Shown: positions 34,225-43,523 of the stretch, piece by piece | How the letters are laid out: each line of letters begins with the position of its first letter | How positions within the stretch are numbered: position 1 is the stretch's first letter | Assembly: GCA_902826335.1 (NCBI GenBank) | Contig: CADEEL010000013.1 | Span: forward strand, 17,788 to 81,787 | Direction: 5' to 3' | From: an uncultured Alphaproteobacteria bacterium | GTDB taxonomy: Bacteria; Pseudomonadota; Alphaproteobacteria; Caulobacterales; Aquidulcibacteraceae | Length of the DNA: 64,000 nt | Position numbers and translations under genes: made by a program | The notes under the pieces: model-generated | What the model was told of the DNA's origin: nothing | The model's database searches: none | Seen by the model: the letters and a program-made list of their open reading frames with translations, nothing else

Positions 34225-34821
34225 GTGGCGACGACATTAGACCCTAATGGGCGGATCAATTTCGAGTCCGCGGTTGTTCTGCTGGTCGAGCGGAGCCATC
34301 ATAGCGCCGACGTGCTTCAACAAATATTTGTTGGGTTCGGAGCGCGGAATTGTCTGCGTGCGACGACCGCGGACGAGGCGCAAGATATTGTCAAACGGCG
34401 CCCGGTCGATCTCATCGTGATCGACCCAACGATTGAGGGCGGGTATGATTTCGTAACCTGGCTGCGCCGTTCGGATCTTGAACCCAATCGCGGCGCGCCG
34501 GTTATCGCCGTTTCGGCGAACGGGGCCAAGTCCGGCATTTTGAAAGCGCGAAATTCCGGCGCGAGCTTTTTCATCACAAAACCTCTCACGCCCGCGACGC
34601 TGCTCGATCGCATCTTGTGGGTGGTGAAGGACAATCGGCCATTTGTAGTTTCCCAAGTCTATGCCGGCCCGGATCGCCGCTTCAAATTCGAAGGGCCGCC
34701 GCCAGGCGTCAGCGCGCGGCGCAGCACGGATGTGGATACGCAATTGGGCGAGGCGGTGGAGCCGAATATGTCTCAGTCTGAAATCGACTCGTTGCTGAAA
34801 CCGCAGAAAGTGTCCTTGTGA
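34225..34821 (+). CDS. CheYIII/CleA-like receiver protein with Arg-rich and FliM-like tail
   Basis: 198 residues from a GTG preceded by AGGACGA. The receiver domain (17-135) is unusual: the acidic pocket has Glu22 (LLVERS) instead of paired Asp, while Asp67 and Lys119 (ITKPL) remain. Beyond it lies YAGPDRRFKF and then SARRS, an arginine-rich extension like that of the Caulobacter Cle proteins, CheY-like c-di-GMP effectors acting at the flagellar motor. Near the C-terminus, MSQSEIDSLL (182-191) looks like the N-terminal CheY-binding peptide of FliM. In the Caulobacter che1 operon cheYIII holds this place. C-di-GMP binding is inferred. Confidence 0.8.
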   Translation: MATTLDPNGRINFESAVVLLVERSHHSADVLQQIFVGFGARNCLRATTADEAQDIVKRRPVDLIVIDPTIEGGYDFVTWLRRSDLEPNRGAPVIAVSANGAKSGILKARNSGASFFITKPLTPATLLDRILWVVKDNRPFVVSQVYAGPDRRFKFEGPPPGVSARRSTDVDTQLGEAVEPNMSQSEIDSLLKPQKVSL

Positions 34822-35297
34822 GCGCCGTCATCACCTTTCAACCGGTGCGACGTCTTGCGCGGCTCATGCGGCAGTCGGGCGGCATGAGCGTAGCGCGTGC
34901 GCTGCAGGCTGCGGAAGAGCGGTTGGAGACAGTACGCGAGTCCTGCATGGAAGGGATCGACGCCAGTATCGAGGCGCTCACGGCTCTGGTCAGCGCCGAT
35001 GGCGTGGGCGATCTCGCAACGCTCTATCATGGCGCGAGCGAAATTTTCGCCATGGCCGGCACGTTTCAGCTGAATGAATTGAGCGAAGCAGCGGGGAGCT
35101 TGTGCGATCTCATCGATGGTCATATCGAGAGTGGGGGTGAGATTGCCGACGCGCCGTGGGAATCGGCGCGCGTCCATGTGAATGCGCTGCGTACGCTTCG
35201 CCGGCCGGAATTGTCAGCCGACCAAGCAACACGGCGCGCCGTGCTGGTGGGTCTGCGTAGACTTACGGCGCAGGCCAAAGGGGCCGCCGCGGGGTAG
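34818..35297 (+). CDS. cheE: CheE-position protein, HPt-like without the histidine
   Basis: 159 residues, helical, from a GTG overlapping the previous stop. The segment IFAMAGTFQLNELSEAAGSL (76-95) aligns with the core of histidine phosphotransfer domains, but the position of the phosphorylated His is Ser74; His71 is three residues earlier. It may bind receiver domains without relaying phosphate. It ends the che operon, the place of cheE in Caulobacter, whose loss is known only to affect chemotaxis. The assignment rests on position and this weak similarity. Confidence 0.62.
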   Translation: MSAVITFQPVRRLARLMRQSGGMSVARALQAAEERLETVRESCMEGIDASIEALTALVSADGVGDLATLYHGASEIFAMAGTFQLNELSEAAGSLCDLIDGHIESGGEIADAPWESARVHVNALRTLRRPELSADQATRRAVLVGLRRLTAQAKGAAAG

Positions 35298-35341
35298 CTG
35301 GCGCACTGGCGGCGTCGGGCCAGGCTTGGTAGGCTTTCCTT

Positions 35342-36634
35342 ATGGACCTTCGCGTTTCTATCGCCGCGCTGCTTGCGCTCTCCAGCCCAGCGGCTGCGCA
35401 GGATGCTCACCAGCACATGCATGGTGCGCCTGCGGCGCCGGCCCGGGAAACGCCCGTGGATCACAGGGATCATGGTTCTGGCGGCGCACTCGGCGCCTAT
35501 CCCATGGCGCGGGAGGCCTCGGGCACGAGTTGGCAGCCGGACGCCTCCGAGCATGGCGGCGTGCATGCGCGTGTCGGCGACTGGACGTTCATGGGGCACG
35601 CCCTGCTCAACGGCGTGCTGACGACGCAGGGCGGGCCGCGCGGGGATGATGACGCCTTCATCGCCGGCATGATCATGGGCGCGGCGCGACGCGATTTCGC
35701 CAATGGAGACACGCTCAATCTGCGTGCGATGCTCAGCCCCGATCCGTTGATGGGCGCGGATGGCTATCCATTGCTGTTCGCAGCGGGCGAGACGGCCGAC
35801 GGCGTCACGACTTTGGTGGATCGTCAGCACCCGCACGATCTTTTCGTTGAGCTGTCCGCATCCTATGCGCATCGTTTGTCGGTGCGCGACAGCGTGTTCG
35901 TCTATGCGGGCCTGCCTGGCGAGCCGGCGTTCGGGCCGCCAGTGTTTATGCACCGGCTCTCGGGCATGGATTCGCCGGAAGCGCCGATCACGCATCACTG
36001 GCTCGATTCCACGCACGTCACGTTTGGCGTGCTCACCGCCGGCTATGTGCATGACGGCTTCAAGATCGAGGCGTCGCGCTTTCGCGGCCGCGAGCCGGAT
36101 GAGCATCGGTATGACGTCGAAACCGGCGATCTCGATTCTACTTCGGTGCGCCTGAGCTGGAACCCGACGCCCAATTGGGCGTTGCAGGCGTCATGGGCCG
36201 AGATACGCAGCCCGGAGGCGCTTGAGCCTGATGAGGATGAAACACGCACATCGGTGAGCGCGATCTATACGCGCGCGATCGGCGCCGAGGGCTGGCTTTC
36301 GGTGACGGGGGCGGCCGCGCTGAAAGAACGGAGCGACGGGGCCTCGCTCGACGCTTGGCTCCTTGAAGGTGCGCTACGGCCCAATCCGCGCTGGACGATC
36401 TTCGCGCGCCTCGAACATCTGGAGACGGATGAGTTGGGATTGGCGCCGCATGGGCCGGCCGAACGGGTGACGCGTGCTTCCCTCGGCGCGGTGCGGGACT
36501 GGCGCGTGGCCGAACATGCCGCGCTGGGGTTTGGCCTGCAAGGGAGCCTCGCGCTGCCGTCGGACGGACTTTCGCCGAGCTATAATGGAGATCAGGCGGG
36601 CGGCGTGGCGTTCGTCCGCCTTCGGATCGATTAG
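35342..36634 (+). CDS. Outer-membrane beta-barrel-like protein with His/Met-rich N-terminus
   Basis: 430 residues. A signal peptide (about 1-20, SSPAAAQ) is followed by a His- and Met-rich stretch, DAHQHMHG and DHRDHGSGG. The remainder has alternating hydrophobic residues and many aromatic strand ends (WTFMGHALLNGV, THVTFGVLTAGYVHDGFKIEASRF, VRLSWNPTPNWALQASW) to a final VAFVRLRID, as expected for an outer-membrane barrel. Similar proteins are often found near copper-resistance genes, and the N-terminal His/Met cluster could bind copper, but none of those genes is adjacent. The stop overlaps the next gene's end by 4 bp. Function unknown. Confidence 0.6.
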   Translation: MDLRVSIAALLALSSPAAAQDAHQHMHGAPAAPARETPVDHRDHGSGGALGAYPMAREASGTSWQPDASEHGGVHARVGDWTFMGHALLNGVLTTQGGPRGDDDAFIAGMIMGAARRDFANGDTLNLRAMLSPDPLMGADGYPLLFAAGETADGVTTLVDRQHPHDLFVELSASYAHRLSVRDSVFVYAGLPGEPAFGPPVFMHRLSGMDSPEAPITHHWLDSTHVTFGVLTAGYVHDGFKIEASRFRGREPDEHRYDVETGDLDSTSVRLSWNPTPNWALQASWAEIRSPEALEPDEDETRTSVSAIYTRAIGAEGWLSVTGAAALKERSDGASLDAWLLEGALRPNPRWTIFARLEHLETDELGLAPHGPAERVTRASLGAVRDWRVAEHAALGFGLQGSLALPSDGLSPSYNGDQAGGVAFVRLRID

Positions 36635-39600
36635 ATAAGACCGCCAAGGCGCAGCAGCGCGGCGCGGTAATTTGCGTACTGCGCCTGGATGTGGGCGGGC
36701 GCGGCGCCGTTGAGGCGCTGCTCGCGTGCTTTTTCCGCATCGGTTTTGTCCAAGGAGGCGGGATCGGCGAGGGCGTCATAGGCCTGGCGCAGAATGGACA
36801 GCGCGGCGGAGATGTCGATTTTCGCTTTGCGCGCCTCGTCCTTGTCGCCGACCTTCAAGTCCGACAGCGAGAGGCCAAGGCCGAAGGCGCGGATTTCGCC
36901 TTTGCCGCCCGGCGAGTCTGGCGTCGGCCTGATCGAGATGACGCCGGCGTCGACGCCAAGCGCGGCCAGCGCATCGCGCCCCTCGCGGCCTGGCGATAGA
37001 AAGATCGCATCGCCGCGCCGCGCGGTGAGTTCGATGCGATGGACTTCTCCATCGCGAACGATGCGCGCATCGCCGCGTGCGCCGAGCGCCTGATCAAGGC
37101 GGCTTGCGAGGCTCGCAAGCGTGTCGTCCTTTGAGATCGTGATGCGCCGGGCGCGGCCCTCATTGACGGAGATGCTCAACTCATCGCCGACGCGTAAGGC
37201 GGTGAGGTCAATGAGGCGCGTTGAATCGCGCGCGGCGACGGCGCCGCGCGGCAGGCCGAAGACATCAAGCGCGGAGACGCCCTCGGGGTCGACCGCAAGC
37301 GACGTGAGGCGCAGAGTTCCGCCGGATGTGTTGAAATTGCGCAGCCAGGCGATATCGCCTGCTTCATCGAGGCGCGCGAGAAAGCCGTCTGTCGCGCCTT
37401 TTCTCTGCGCGCCGGCGATCGCGCCTTCGGCGGCGCCCGCGGCGTAGACGGCGCCGCCCACGATCTTCAGTGTGCTGATGGAGTCGCCGCCCGCGGCGCC
37501 AAGATAGGTCGTGCGGTCAATCGCGGCGGAGCCCAGATCGGTTGAAATGCGCGCGACGAAGCCTTCAAGGCCGGCCACGGCGACGCGCGCGAGACCGCCT
37601 GTCGTCAAATGATCGGCGCGGACCGCCCCGCCGACATAGAGCGCCGCGCCATCGATGACGAGGCTTTTGATCGCCGCGCCGGCGCCGAAAGCGCCAAGGT
37701 CACGCGTGGCGCCGGTGCTGAGGCCGGTCGTCGTGGAGTAGGTGAATTGGCGAATGATTCCGCGCGTCGATTCAACGCCGCCCGTGGTGATTTCGATCGC
37801 GTCTCCGGCCGTGCGCAGGGTCAGTGCTGTGGCGCCGTCCGCGCCCGCGCCGCCGAACTGGCGCGTGAAGAGCTCGGCGCCGGCGGTGGAGTAGCCGCGT
37901 ACATAGGCGTCCGCGCCGCCGAGGGCTGTCTGGTTGGAGAGCGATCCGCTGGTGCGCCCGATGACGATCAGTGCGCCAGTGTCAGCGAAGGCCAGCGCCG
38001 CTGCCTCATCATCGGCCTTGGCGCCGCGCCGTGCCGTCCAGGCTTCGCGGCCTTCCGCGTCAAACACGGTAACGAAGGAATCGCGCTCACCGCCCGCCGC
38101 GCCCGCGCCCGACAGGGCGCCTTCTATGGCGCCGGCGATGGCCACGCGCCCATCAGCGGCGACCGCAAGCGCGAAGCCTTGCGCCTCGTCCGCCGCGCCC
38201 AAGGTACGTGTGTACAAGAGCTTACCGGCGGAATCGTATTTAAGCAGCGCGACATCGCGCGCGCCTTTCACGGGCTGATCGCCGGCGAGGTTTTCAAGGT
38301 CCGCCACGACATAGATCGCGCCGTCGGCGCCGACAGCGCTGGCGCGCGCGCCTGACACTTTCGCGCCATCGCCCAGCGCCACATCGAAGGCGCGCCCGGG
38401 AAACCAGCCCGTGATGTTGACGCTGGGCGCGACCGCCGTTGATCCACCCGGCGCGGTGGCGATCGCCGCGGCGCCGCGCGCGGCGCGCGTCGCTACGGCC
38501 GCGGCGCCGATTGGATCGTCCGCGTGCGAGGTCGCGTCAATTGCATCGAGAGTCAGCGGCGCCTCAACGCCGCCGAGTGCGAGCCCGCTGGCGCGCACAA
38601 TAGTGGACGAGGCGCCGGCGACGATGCGCAGACCCGCGCCCACCGCAAGATCGGCGGCCTCCACGCCAACATCGTAGCCCGCCGCGGCGAGCGCTTCGTT
38701 GAGGCGCAAGGCGGCGGATTCCAGTGTGCGCGGGTCGCCGGCCTCAAGCGACGCCGTGACGGTGCGTTCGCCCCAAATCGTGTCGAGCGTGAGCGAGACG
38801 ATTGGATCATTCGTCAGCGACGCGAGCGTGTCGGTTGTGGTGGTTGCGAGGCCATCGGCTGCAAAGGTGCGCTGCGCCGCGAATGCGCCGCCCAGCACGG
38901 CGGGGGCGCTCGCCGCATAGTCAAAAGTCACGCCGTTGACGACCACGGACTTCAAACGCTGGCCGCTGTCTTCGGCGATCGTGATGGCCGCCAAGCTGTC
39001 GCTGGCGGCGTAGATGCCGGCGGCGTTCAAGGCTTCATCGAGGCGGGCCTGAAAGGCGCTCGCCCATTGGCCGGGCGCGGGATCTGGATCGCCCGCGCGT
39101 TCGAGCGCGCTCACCGCGACGGTGACGACTTTATCGCCCGCGCCGGTTTCAAATGTGATGGCGATGTCGAGCGCGCCCTCATTGCCGAGCGCGGTGAGGG
39201 GCGCACCCGCGCTCGCGCTCCAGGTGCGGCGGAAATCGGCGGTCGGCGCGCCCGCAACGGTGATGGGCAGGCCGCCATCGACCCAGGCGCCGGGCGCTAT
39301 GCGCGCAGCGGTGAAGTTGCTTTCGTTGAGCCGTGTAGCGACCGCGCTGATTTCGTGGCTTGAATCGACTTGAAGCGTGAGCTGGCCCGCGACATCGACG
39401 AGCGCGACGCGCGCTGGGAGATTCAACTCCGCGAGCTTGGCGTTGAAGGCGAGCGCCAGATCGGCGGCGGAGAGACCGTCCTCACCGCCGTCGACCGTGA
39501 TCGCGTGTGCGGTGCGTGCATCGGTGATGGTGAGCGTTTGCGCTTCCGTGAACAGCGCGCTTGCGCCCGCGACGGCGACCGCTTCAAAGCGGCGCGCATG

Positions 39601-41079
39601 TACGCCGGCGCGCAGGCCGCCGTCGAGCCCGCCGGTCGGCGCGCGGCCATTCTGGAGCGTGATCTGCTTGGCGCCGATTGTGAGGTTGGTGAGTTTGAGA
39701 AAATCCGTTCCGTAGAGGGATAGGCCTGAGAGGCCGTCTCCATCTGACCAGACATCGAGACCGGCGCTGACGCCTTGTTCATGCAGCAGCTGCGTCAAAC
39801 GCTCGGCGAGATCGTGCAGGCGTGCGGCGCTCTCGGACTCGCCCGCGCGCGTGCGCCAGGCTTCCTGCGTCTCGTCCCGCCAAGCCGTGGTGACCGAAAG
39901 ATTGCGGCCATCGGCGAATTGCACGGTAATTTGCGCTTCGCCTGCGGCGGCGAGCGCGGCCTCGGTCCCCGTCGCGGTGTCGGCGTCTTCGTCGACGAGC
40001 GCGAAGCTGTTGCGCTCCCAGGCCTCGGCGGGGGTTGCCGCATAAGGCGCGCCGGCGCCCAAAAACCCCGCGGCCGCGCTGATCGGCGCTTCGGTCGCGG
40101 CGCTGCGCGCGCGCCGCACCGGCTCACCTGGCGTTCCGAGCATGTCCTCAAGCTTGATAAGGCGCGCGCCCGATTGCGTTTCGCCGACGACATAGAAGGC
40201 CGGGCGCGGGGCGGCGGCTTCGAACGCGATTTGTTCGCCGGCGCGCGCATCCACTTTCAGCGCGTAGAGCGGGGGGCCGACATAGGGCTTTTCGATGGTG
40301 CGGCCGGCGACGAATATTTTGGTGGTTTTGGGCGCCTGATTGACTGTCTGAAGGCGGGTCGCGGCGCCTGCCGAGGCGAGCTCGGCGTTGATGAAATTAA
40401 CAACCGACCCCAGCGAGCGCGGCAGCGACCCCATCTCCGCGAGATCGATCGCCACGTGCTGCGTGGCGCCGGCCGCGTTTGTCACGACGATGTCGAATTG
40501 CGCATTGGGATCGAGGCCGAGCAATTTATCGGTCAAGCCGCCCTTATGAATGAGGCCGGTGATGTAATCTTCCGATTGCACAGGTACGCCGAGCTTGGAG
40601 GCGGCCTTGTCCGTTCGATCGCCGAGCGCGACGCGCACATCCGAAAACGTCTCGGCCTTGAAGAAGGCGTCGAGCTCTTCCTTGCCGCGCGTGACGACAT
40701 CCTCCAGACGCGTGCGCCGCGCGCCATTGAGTTTGTCCGCCTCCAGCGCCTCGGCCAGGGCGGAGAGCTTTTTCAGACCGGAGTGCAGAGCGAACAGGCG
40801 GGCGTAATCGCCCTCCACGCCGGCATCGGCGAATTGGGCCGCGCCCGTGTCGAAAAACGCCGCGCCGCCGAGCGCGGATTCGACGAGCGCTTCGTCCTTT
40901 GGCTGGGACACGCCCACAGCCCAGGGTGCGCGCGGCGCATTGGGATCGCCGCTGGCGACCGGCTGGGGGTTCGCCGAGGCGGTGCGGGCCGAGGCCCAGG
41001 CGGCGAGCAGGTCAGCGCCCAGCCCCGCCTGGCCGCTGGAGGCGGTGTTGAACAGCGAAAGGGCGATCAAATTGTTCAT
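36631..41079 (-). CDS. Giant FlaEY-like protein with beta-propeller repeats
   Basis: 1482 residues, no signal peptide. The N-terminal part (1-150) is helical. The middle is made of repeated beta-rich units, several containing A(F/L)xxxLxxALNxAG-type helices (for example NEALAAAGYDVGV), also seen near the end. Residues around 900-1280 have repeated SBBP-like blades (GAIYVVADLENLAG, DEAQGFALAVAADGRVAIAGA, GFVARIS). The C-terminal helix is HIQAQYANYRAALLRLGGL. The overall plan recalls Caulobacter FlaEY, which modulates flagellin and chemotaxis gene expression, and the neighbouring che operon fits; the name is tentative. It lacks any catalytic motif. Confidence 0.5.
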   Translation of the reverse strand: MNNLIALSLFNTASSGQAGLGADLLAAWASARTASANPQPVASGDPNAPRAPWAVGVSQPKDEALVESALGGAAFFDTGAAQFADAGVEGDYARLFALHSGLKKLSALAEALEADKLNGARRTRLEDVVTRGKEELDAFFKAETFSDVRVALGDRTDKAASKLGVPVQSEDYITGLIHKGGLTDKLLGLDPNAQFDIVVTNAAGATQHVAIDLAEMGSLPRSLGSVVNFINAELASAGAATRLQTVNQAPKTTKIFVAGRTIEKPYVGPPLYALKVDARAGEQIAFEAAAPRPAFYVVGETQSGARLIKLEDMLGTPGEPVRRARSAATEAPISAAAGFLGAGAPYAATPAEAWERNSFALVDEDADTATGTEAALAAAGEAQITVQFADGRNLSVTTAWRDETQEAWRTRAGESESAARLHDLAERLTQLLHEQGVSAGLDVWSDGDGLSGLSLYGTDFLKLTNLTIGAKQITLQNGRAPTGGLDGGLRAGVHARRFEAVAVAGASALFTEAQTLTITDARTAHAITVDGGEDGLSAADLALAFNAKLAELNLPARVALVDVAGQLTLQVDSSHEISAVATRLNESNFTAARIAPGAWVDGGLPITVAGAPTADFRRTWSASAGAPLTALGNEGALDIAITFETGAGDKVVTVAVSALERAGDPDPAPGQWASAFQARLDEALNAAGIYAASDSLAAITIAEDSGQRLKSVVVNGVTFDYAASAPAVLGGAFAAQRTFAADGLATTTTDTLASLTNDPIVSLTLDTIWGERTVTASLEAGDPRTLESAALRLNEALAAAGYDVGVEAADLAVGAGLRIVAGASSTIVRASGLALGGVEAPLTLDAIDATSHADDPIGAAAVATRAARGAAAIATAPGGSTAVAPSVNITGWFPGRAFDVALGDGAKVSGARASAVGADGAIYVVADLENLAGDQPVKGARDVALLKYDSAGKLLYTRTLGAADEAQGFALAVAADGRVAIAGAIEGALSGAGAAGGERDSFVTVFDAEGREAWTARRGAKADDEAAALAFADTGALIVIGRTSGSLSNQTALGGADAYVRGYSTAGAELFTRQFGGAGADGATALTLRTAGDAIEITTGGVESTRGIIRQFTYSTTTGLSTGATRDLGAFGAGAAIKSLVIDGAALYVGGAVRADHLTTGGLARVAVAGLEGFVARISTDLGSAAIDRTTYLGAAGGDSISTLKIVGGAVYAAGAAEGAIAGAQRKGATDGFLARLDEAGDIAWLRNFNTSGGTLRLTSLAVDPEGVSALDVFGLPRGAVAARDSTRLIDLTALRVGDELSISVNEGRARRITISKDDTLASLASRLDQALGARGDARIVRDGEVHRIELTARRGDAIFLSPGREGRDALAALGVDAGVISIRPTPDSPGGKGEIRAFGLGLSLSDLKVGDKDEARKAKIDISAALSILRQAYDALADPASLDKTDAEKAREQRLNGAAPAHIQAQYANYRAALLRLGGLI

Positions 41080-41242
41080 GGCCGAAAAGCCAGTATCGCG
41101 CGCAGGCGTAAAGGCTTTGTTCGTGCAAACAAGGCGTTAACGTGGGCAGGCGAGAGGTAAACGAGATTTCATCCGCGCCGGCTCGGCCGGGGCTGGCCCT
41201 GCCTCTTGTCCCGGCCGGCGGGCTTATGCAGAGTCCGCGGCC

Positions 41243-43054
41243 ATGGGCGAGGCGCGTGCAAATCAGGGGGAGATGGCCGGGGCTGGCCTGCTCTATTCCG
41301 TCATATTCGCGACACGCTGCCGCTCGACCCATCATCGCCTCGCCCTAGATGCGCTGCGCCACATGAAGGGGCCGCACGCGGCAGGCTGGCGCGCGCTGCT
41401 GCTGCACCATCACCAGTCTTATCTCAAAGGCGCCAAGGCGCCGGACGACGAGTTCAAGGACTTCAAAAACCATGTCCTGCATGTGCGCGACGGCGATTGG
41501 GGCGGCGCGCGCGAGGCGGCGTGGGAGTGGCGCCGGCGCCTGGCGCGCGCGCTGGAGCAGAAGGACTGGGCCCATGTCGCCTGGTGCGCGGGGGTGATGA
41601 GCCATTACGTGGTCGATCCGCACCAGCCGTTCCATACGCATCAAACCGAGGAAGAAAACACGATCCACCGCGCCGTGGAGTGGAGCTTCGCGAAATCGTA
41701 CGAAACATTTCAAGCGATCATAGCGCGCGATCTCGGCGGGTATCCGGATGTGGCGGCGCCGCAGGGCGAAAACTGGCTTGGCGAACTCATCACCGAAGGC
41801 GCGCGCCTCGCGACCCGCGAGTATGAGACGATCGTTGCGCACTATGATTTTGAAATGGGCGTTAAGCGCCCGCAAGAAGGGCTCGATCCGCATTTGCGCA
41901 AGACGGCGGCGGCGTTGGTGGCGCGCGCGGCTGTCGCGTGGGCGCGGTGCCTTGATCGGGTGTTCGCGGAGTCCGGCGTCAAGCCGCCGCATGTCGATGG
42001 CGGCCTGCACGCCTTCTTCCTCGCCCTCGAGGCGCCCATTCAATCCGTACTCGGACTGATCGGGGATGTGCGCGAACGTGCGCTCGTCGCGGCTCAGTAC
42101 GATGAGTACAAACGCACGGGCAAGGTGCGCGCCACATTGTCGGAAGACGATGCGGGCGTGCGCGCGCTCTATGCGGCGGAGGTGCTTAAAGCGCCGCTGA
42201 GTTCGCTCGATGCGCTGTGGCCGCGCGAGATCGGCGCCGCGCACGCGCCGAGCGCCAAGACATTGAAGCGGCGGGGGCAGGCCGCCCGCAAGCGCCGGCC
42301 GGCGCCCGCGCCGATCGAGCCCGCGCCGCCGCCTGGCCGTAATGTGGCGGCGCCAGTGGCCGCGCCCGCCGAGCCGGCTGCGTTCGCCGCGCCGCCGCCA
42401 CCGCCGCCGGCGCCGCCCGTTGCGGAGGCCGCGCCGATCGCTCCACCTGAAGCGCCCGAACCGTCAGCGGCGCCGAAGCCGCGCCGACGCAAGGCGGCGG
42501 CTGGCGATCTCGACGCTGGCGTCGCGCTGCCGCCGGTCGATCAACGCGCGCCGCCGCCTTCGCCGCCGCTTCTGCTGACGCGGAAGGCCGGCGATGGCGG
42601 TGATGAGGCGCTCGATGCGTTTACATTGTTCGGCTCAAGCCCGATCGAGGATGCGCCGTCCATCGGACCTAAAACGGCGCGGCGCCTCGAGGGGCTCGGC
42701 GTGTTCACTGTGTCCGATCTTCTGGCGCTATCTCCCGCGACGGCGGCGGTGTTGCTCAATGTGCGCCACATCAGCGCCCCGGATATCGCCGATTGGCAAA
42801 CGCAAGCGATGCTTGCTTGCACAATCCCGAGTTTGAAAAGCCGCGAAGCGCAGGCCCTCACGGCGTGCGGATTCGCGGATGCGCAGCGTCTGGCTCAAGC
42901 CGATCCGAGGACGCTCGCCGCGGCGATGCGCGAATGGGCGAAAGAGTCCAAGCGTATCTGGGGTGATGCGCCGGCGCCCACGGAGGCGGACGCAGCCGAT
43001 CTTATCGCGCGCGCGCGGGAGTCGGTCGCGATCCGGTCGATGACGCCAGTTTGA
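41243..43054 (+). CDS. Zinc phospholipase C-like domain fused to DUF4332 helix-hairpin-helix domain
   Basis: 603 residues. Residues 1-330 resemble the all-helical zinc phospholipase C/S1-P1 nuclease fold, with His-rich metal motifs (TRCRSTHHRLALDAL, LLLHHHQSYLKG, HYVVDPHQPFHTHQTEEENTIHRAVE). A Pro/Ala/Lys-rich low-complexity linker (about 330-440) follows. The C-terminus (450-600) is a DUF4332-type helix-hairpin-helix region with IGPKTARRLEGLGVFTVSDLL. No signal peptide is present despite the usually exported catalytic family. The start is uncertain: ATG 41243 and 41273 both lack a well-spaced ribosome site. Function is unknown. Confidence 0.72.
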   Translation: MGEARANQGEMAGAGLLYSVIFATRCRSTHHRLALDALRHMKGPHAAGWRALLLHHHQSYLKGAKAPDDEFKDFKNHVLHVRDGDWGGAREAAWEWRRRLARALEQKDWAHVAWCAGVMSHYVVDPHQPFHTHQTEEENTIHRAVEWSFAKSYETFQAIIARDLGGYPDVAAPQGENWLGELITEGARLATREYETIVAHYDFEMGVKRPQEGLDPHLRKTAAALVARAAVAWARCLDRVFAESGVKPPHVDGGLHAFFLALEAPIQSVLGLIGDVRERALVAAQYDEYKRTGKVRATLSEDDAGVRALYAAEVLKAPLSSLDALWPREIGAAHAPSAKTLKRRGQAARKRRPAPAPIEPAPPPGRNVAAPVAAPAEPAAFAAPPPPPPAPPVAEAAPIAPPEAPEPSAAPKPRRRKAAAGDLDAGVALPPVDQRAPPPSPPLLLTRKAGDGGDEALDAFTLFGSSPIEDAPSIGPKTARRLEGLGVFTVSDLLALSPATAAVLLNVRHISAPDIADWQTQAMLACTIPSLKSREAQALTACGFADAQRLAQADPRTLAAAMREWAKESKRIWGDAPAPTEADAADLIARARESVAIRSMTPV

Positions 43055-43067
43055 CCACGGTTTCCGA

Positions 43068-43481
43068 TCAAATTCCCAGGCGCGTCAGCACCGCCGCGAT
43101 CACCATCAACGGCATGCCGCCGGCCGTTAGCATCGAGGCGATCACGCGCTGACCTTTCATTTGCCGTCGCGCGCCAGCGGGGCGGGGATCGTCGCGCGGG
43201 GCCAGCGTCCAGCGGCACAGAAGGTAAAATACACCGGTCAATATCGCTACAACCGCGCCGGCGACCGCGCCGGACACTAGACCAAACACACCGCAGGCGA
43301 GGCAGATGAGGAACAGCGCGCCATTGCCGGCCTTGATGATACGCCGCACATGGCGATCGGCGCGACCATAATCCATGTCCTTAAATGAAACAGGGGCGAC
43401 AACGAACGAGAAGAGCGCCGTCCAGCCCAGCGCCATCCCGGCGAGAACAAGGGCGAGCTGCTGCGCGTAGGATTGGATCAT
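43068..43481 (-). CDS. DUF4149-like four-helix membrane protein
   Basis: 137 residues with four hydrophobic helices (about 7-30, 52-72, 72-90 and 113-135). The first helix with ALFSFVVAPVSFKDMD, a basic loop after it and a short polar stretch between helices three and four match small DUF4149-type membrane proteins. It has no catalytic motif. It converges on the phospholipase-like gene 13 bp away. Function unknown. Confidence 0.65.
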   Translation of the reverse strand: MIQSYAQQLALVLAGMALGWTALFSFVVAPVSFKDMDYGRADRHVRRIIKAGNGALFLICLACGVFGLVSGAVAGAVVAILTGVFYLLCRWTLAPRDDPRPAGARRQMKGQRVIASMLTAGGMPLMVIAAVLTRLGI

Positions 43482-43523
43482 GGCGTTGGCCTAGCATGAG
43501 TCGCGGGAGGGGCAGGCGCGCCA

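Noticed and set aside
39775..41160. 461-codon open frame on the plus strand
   Set aside because: It is antisense to the giant FlaEY-like gene, has the Arg/Gly/Ala-rich composition of GC-rich shadows and no domain.
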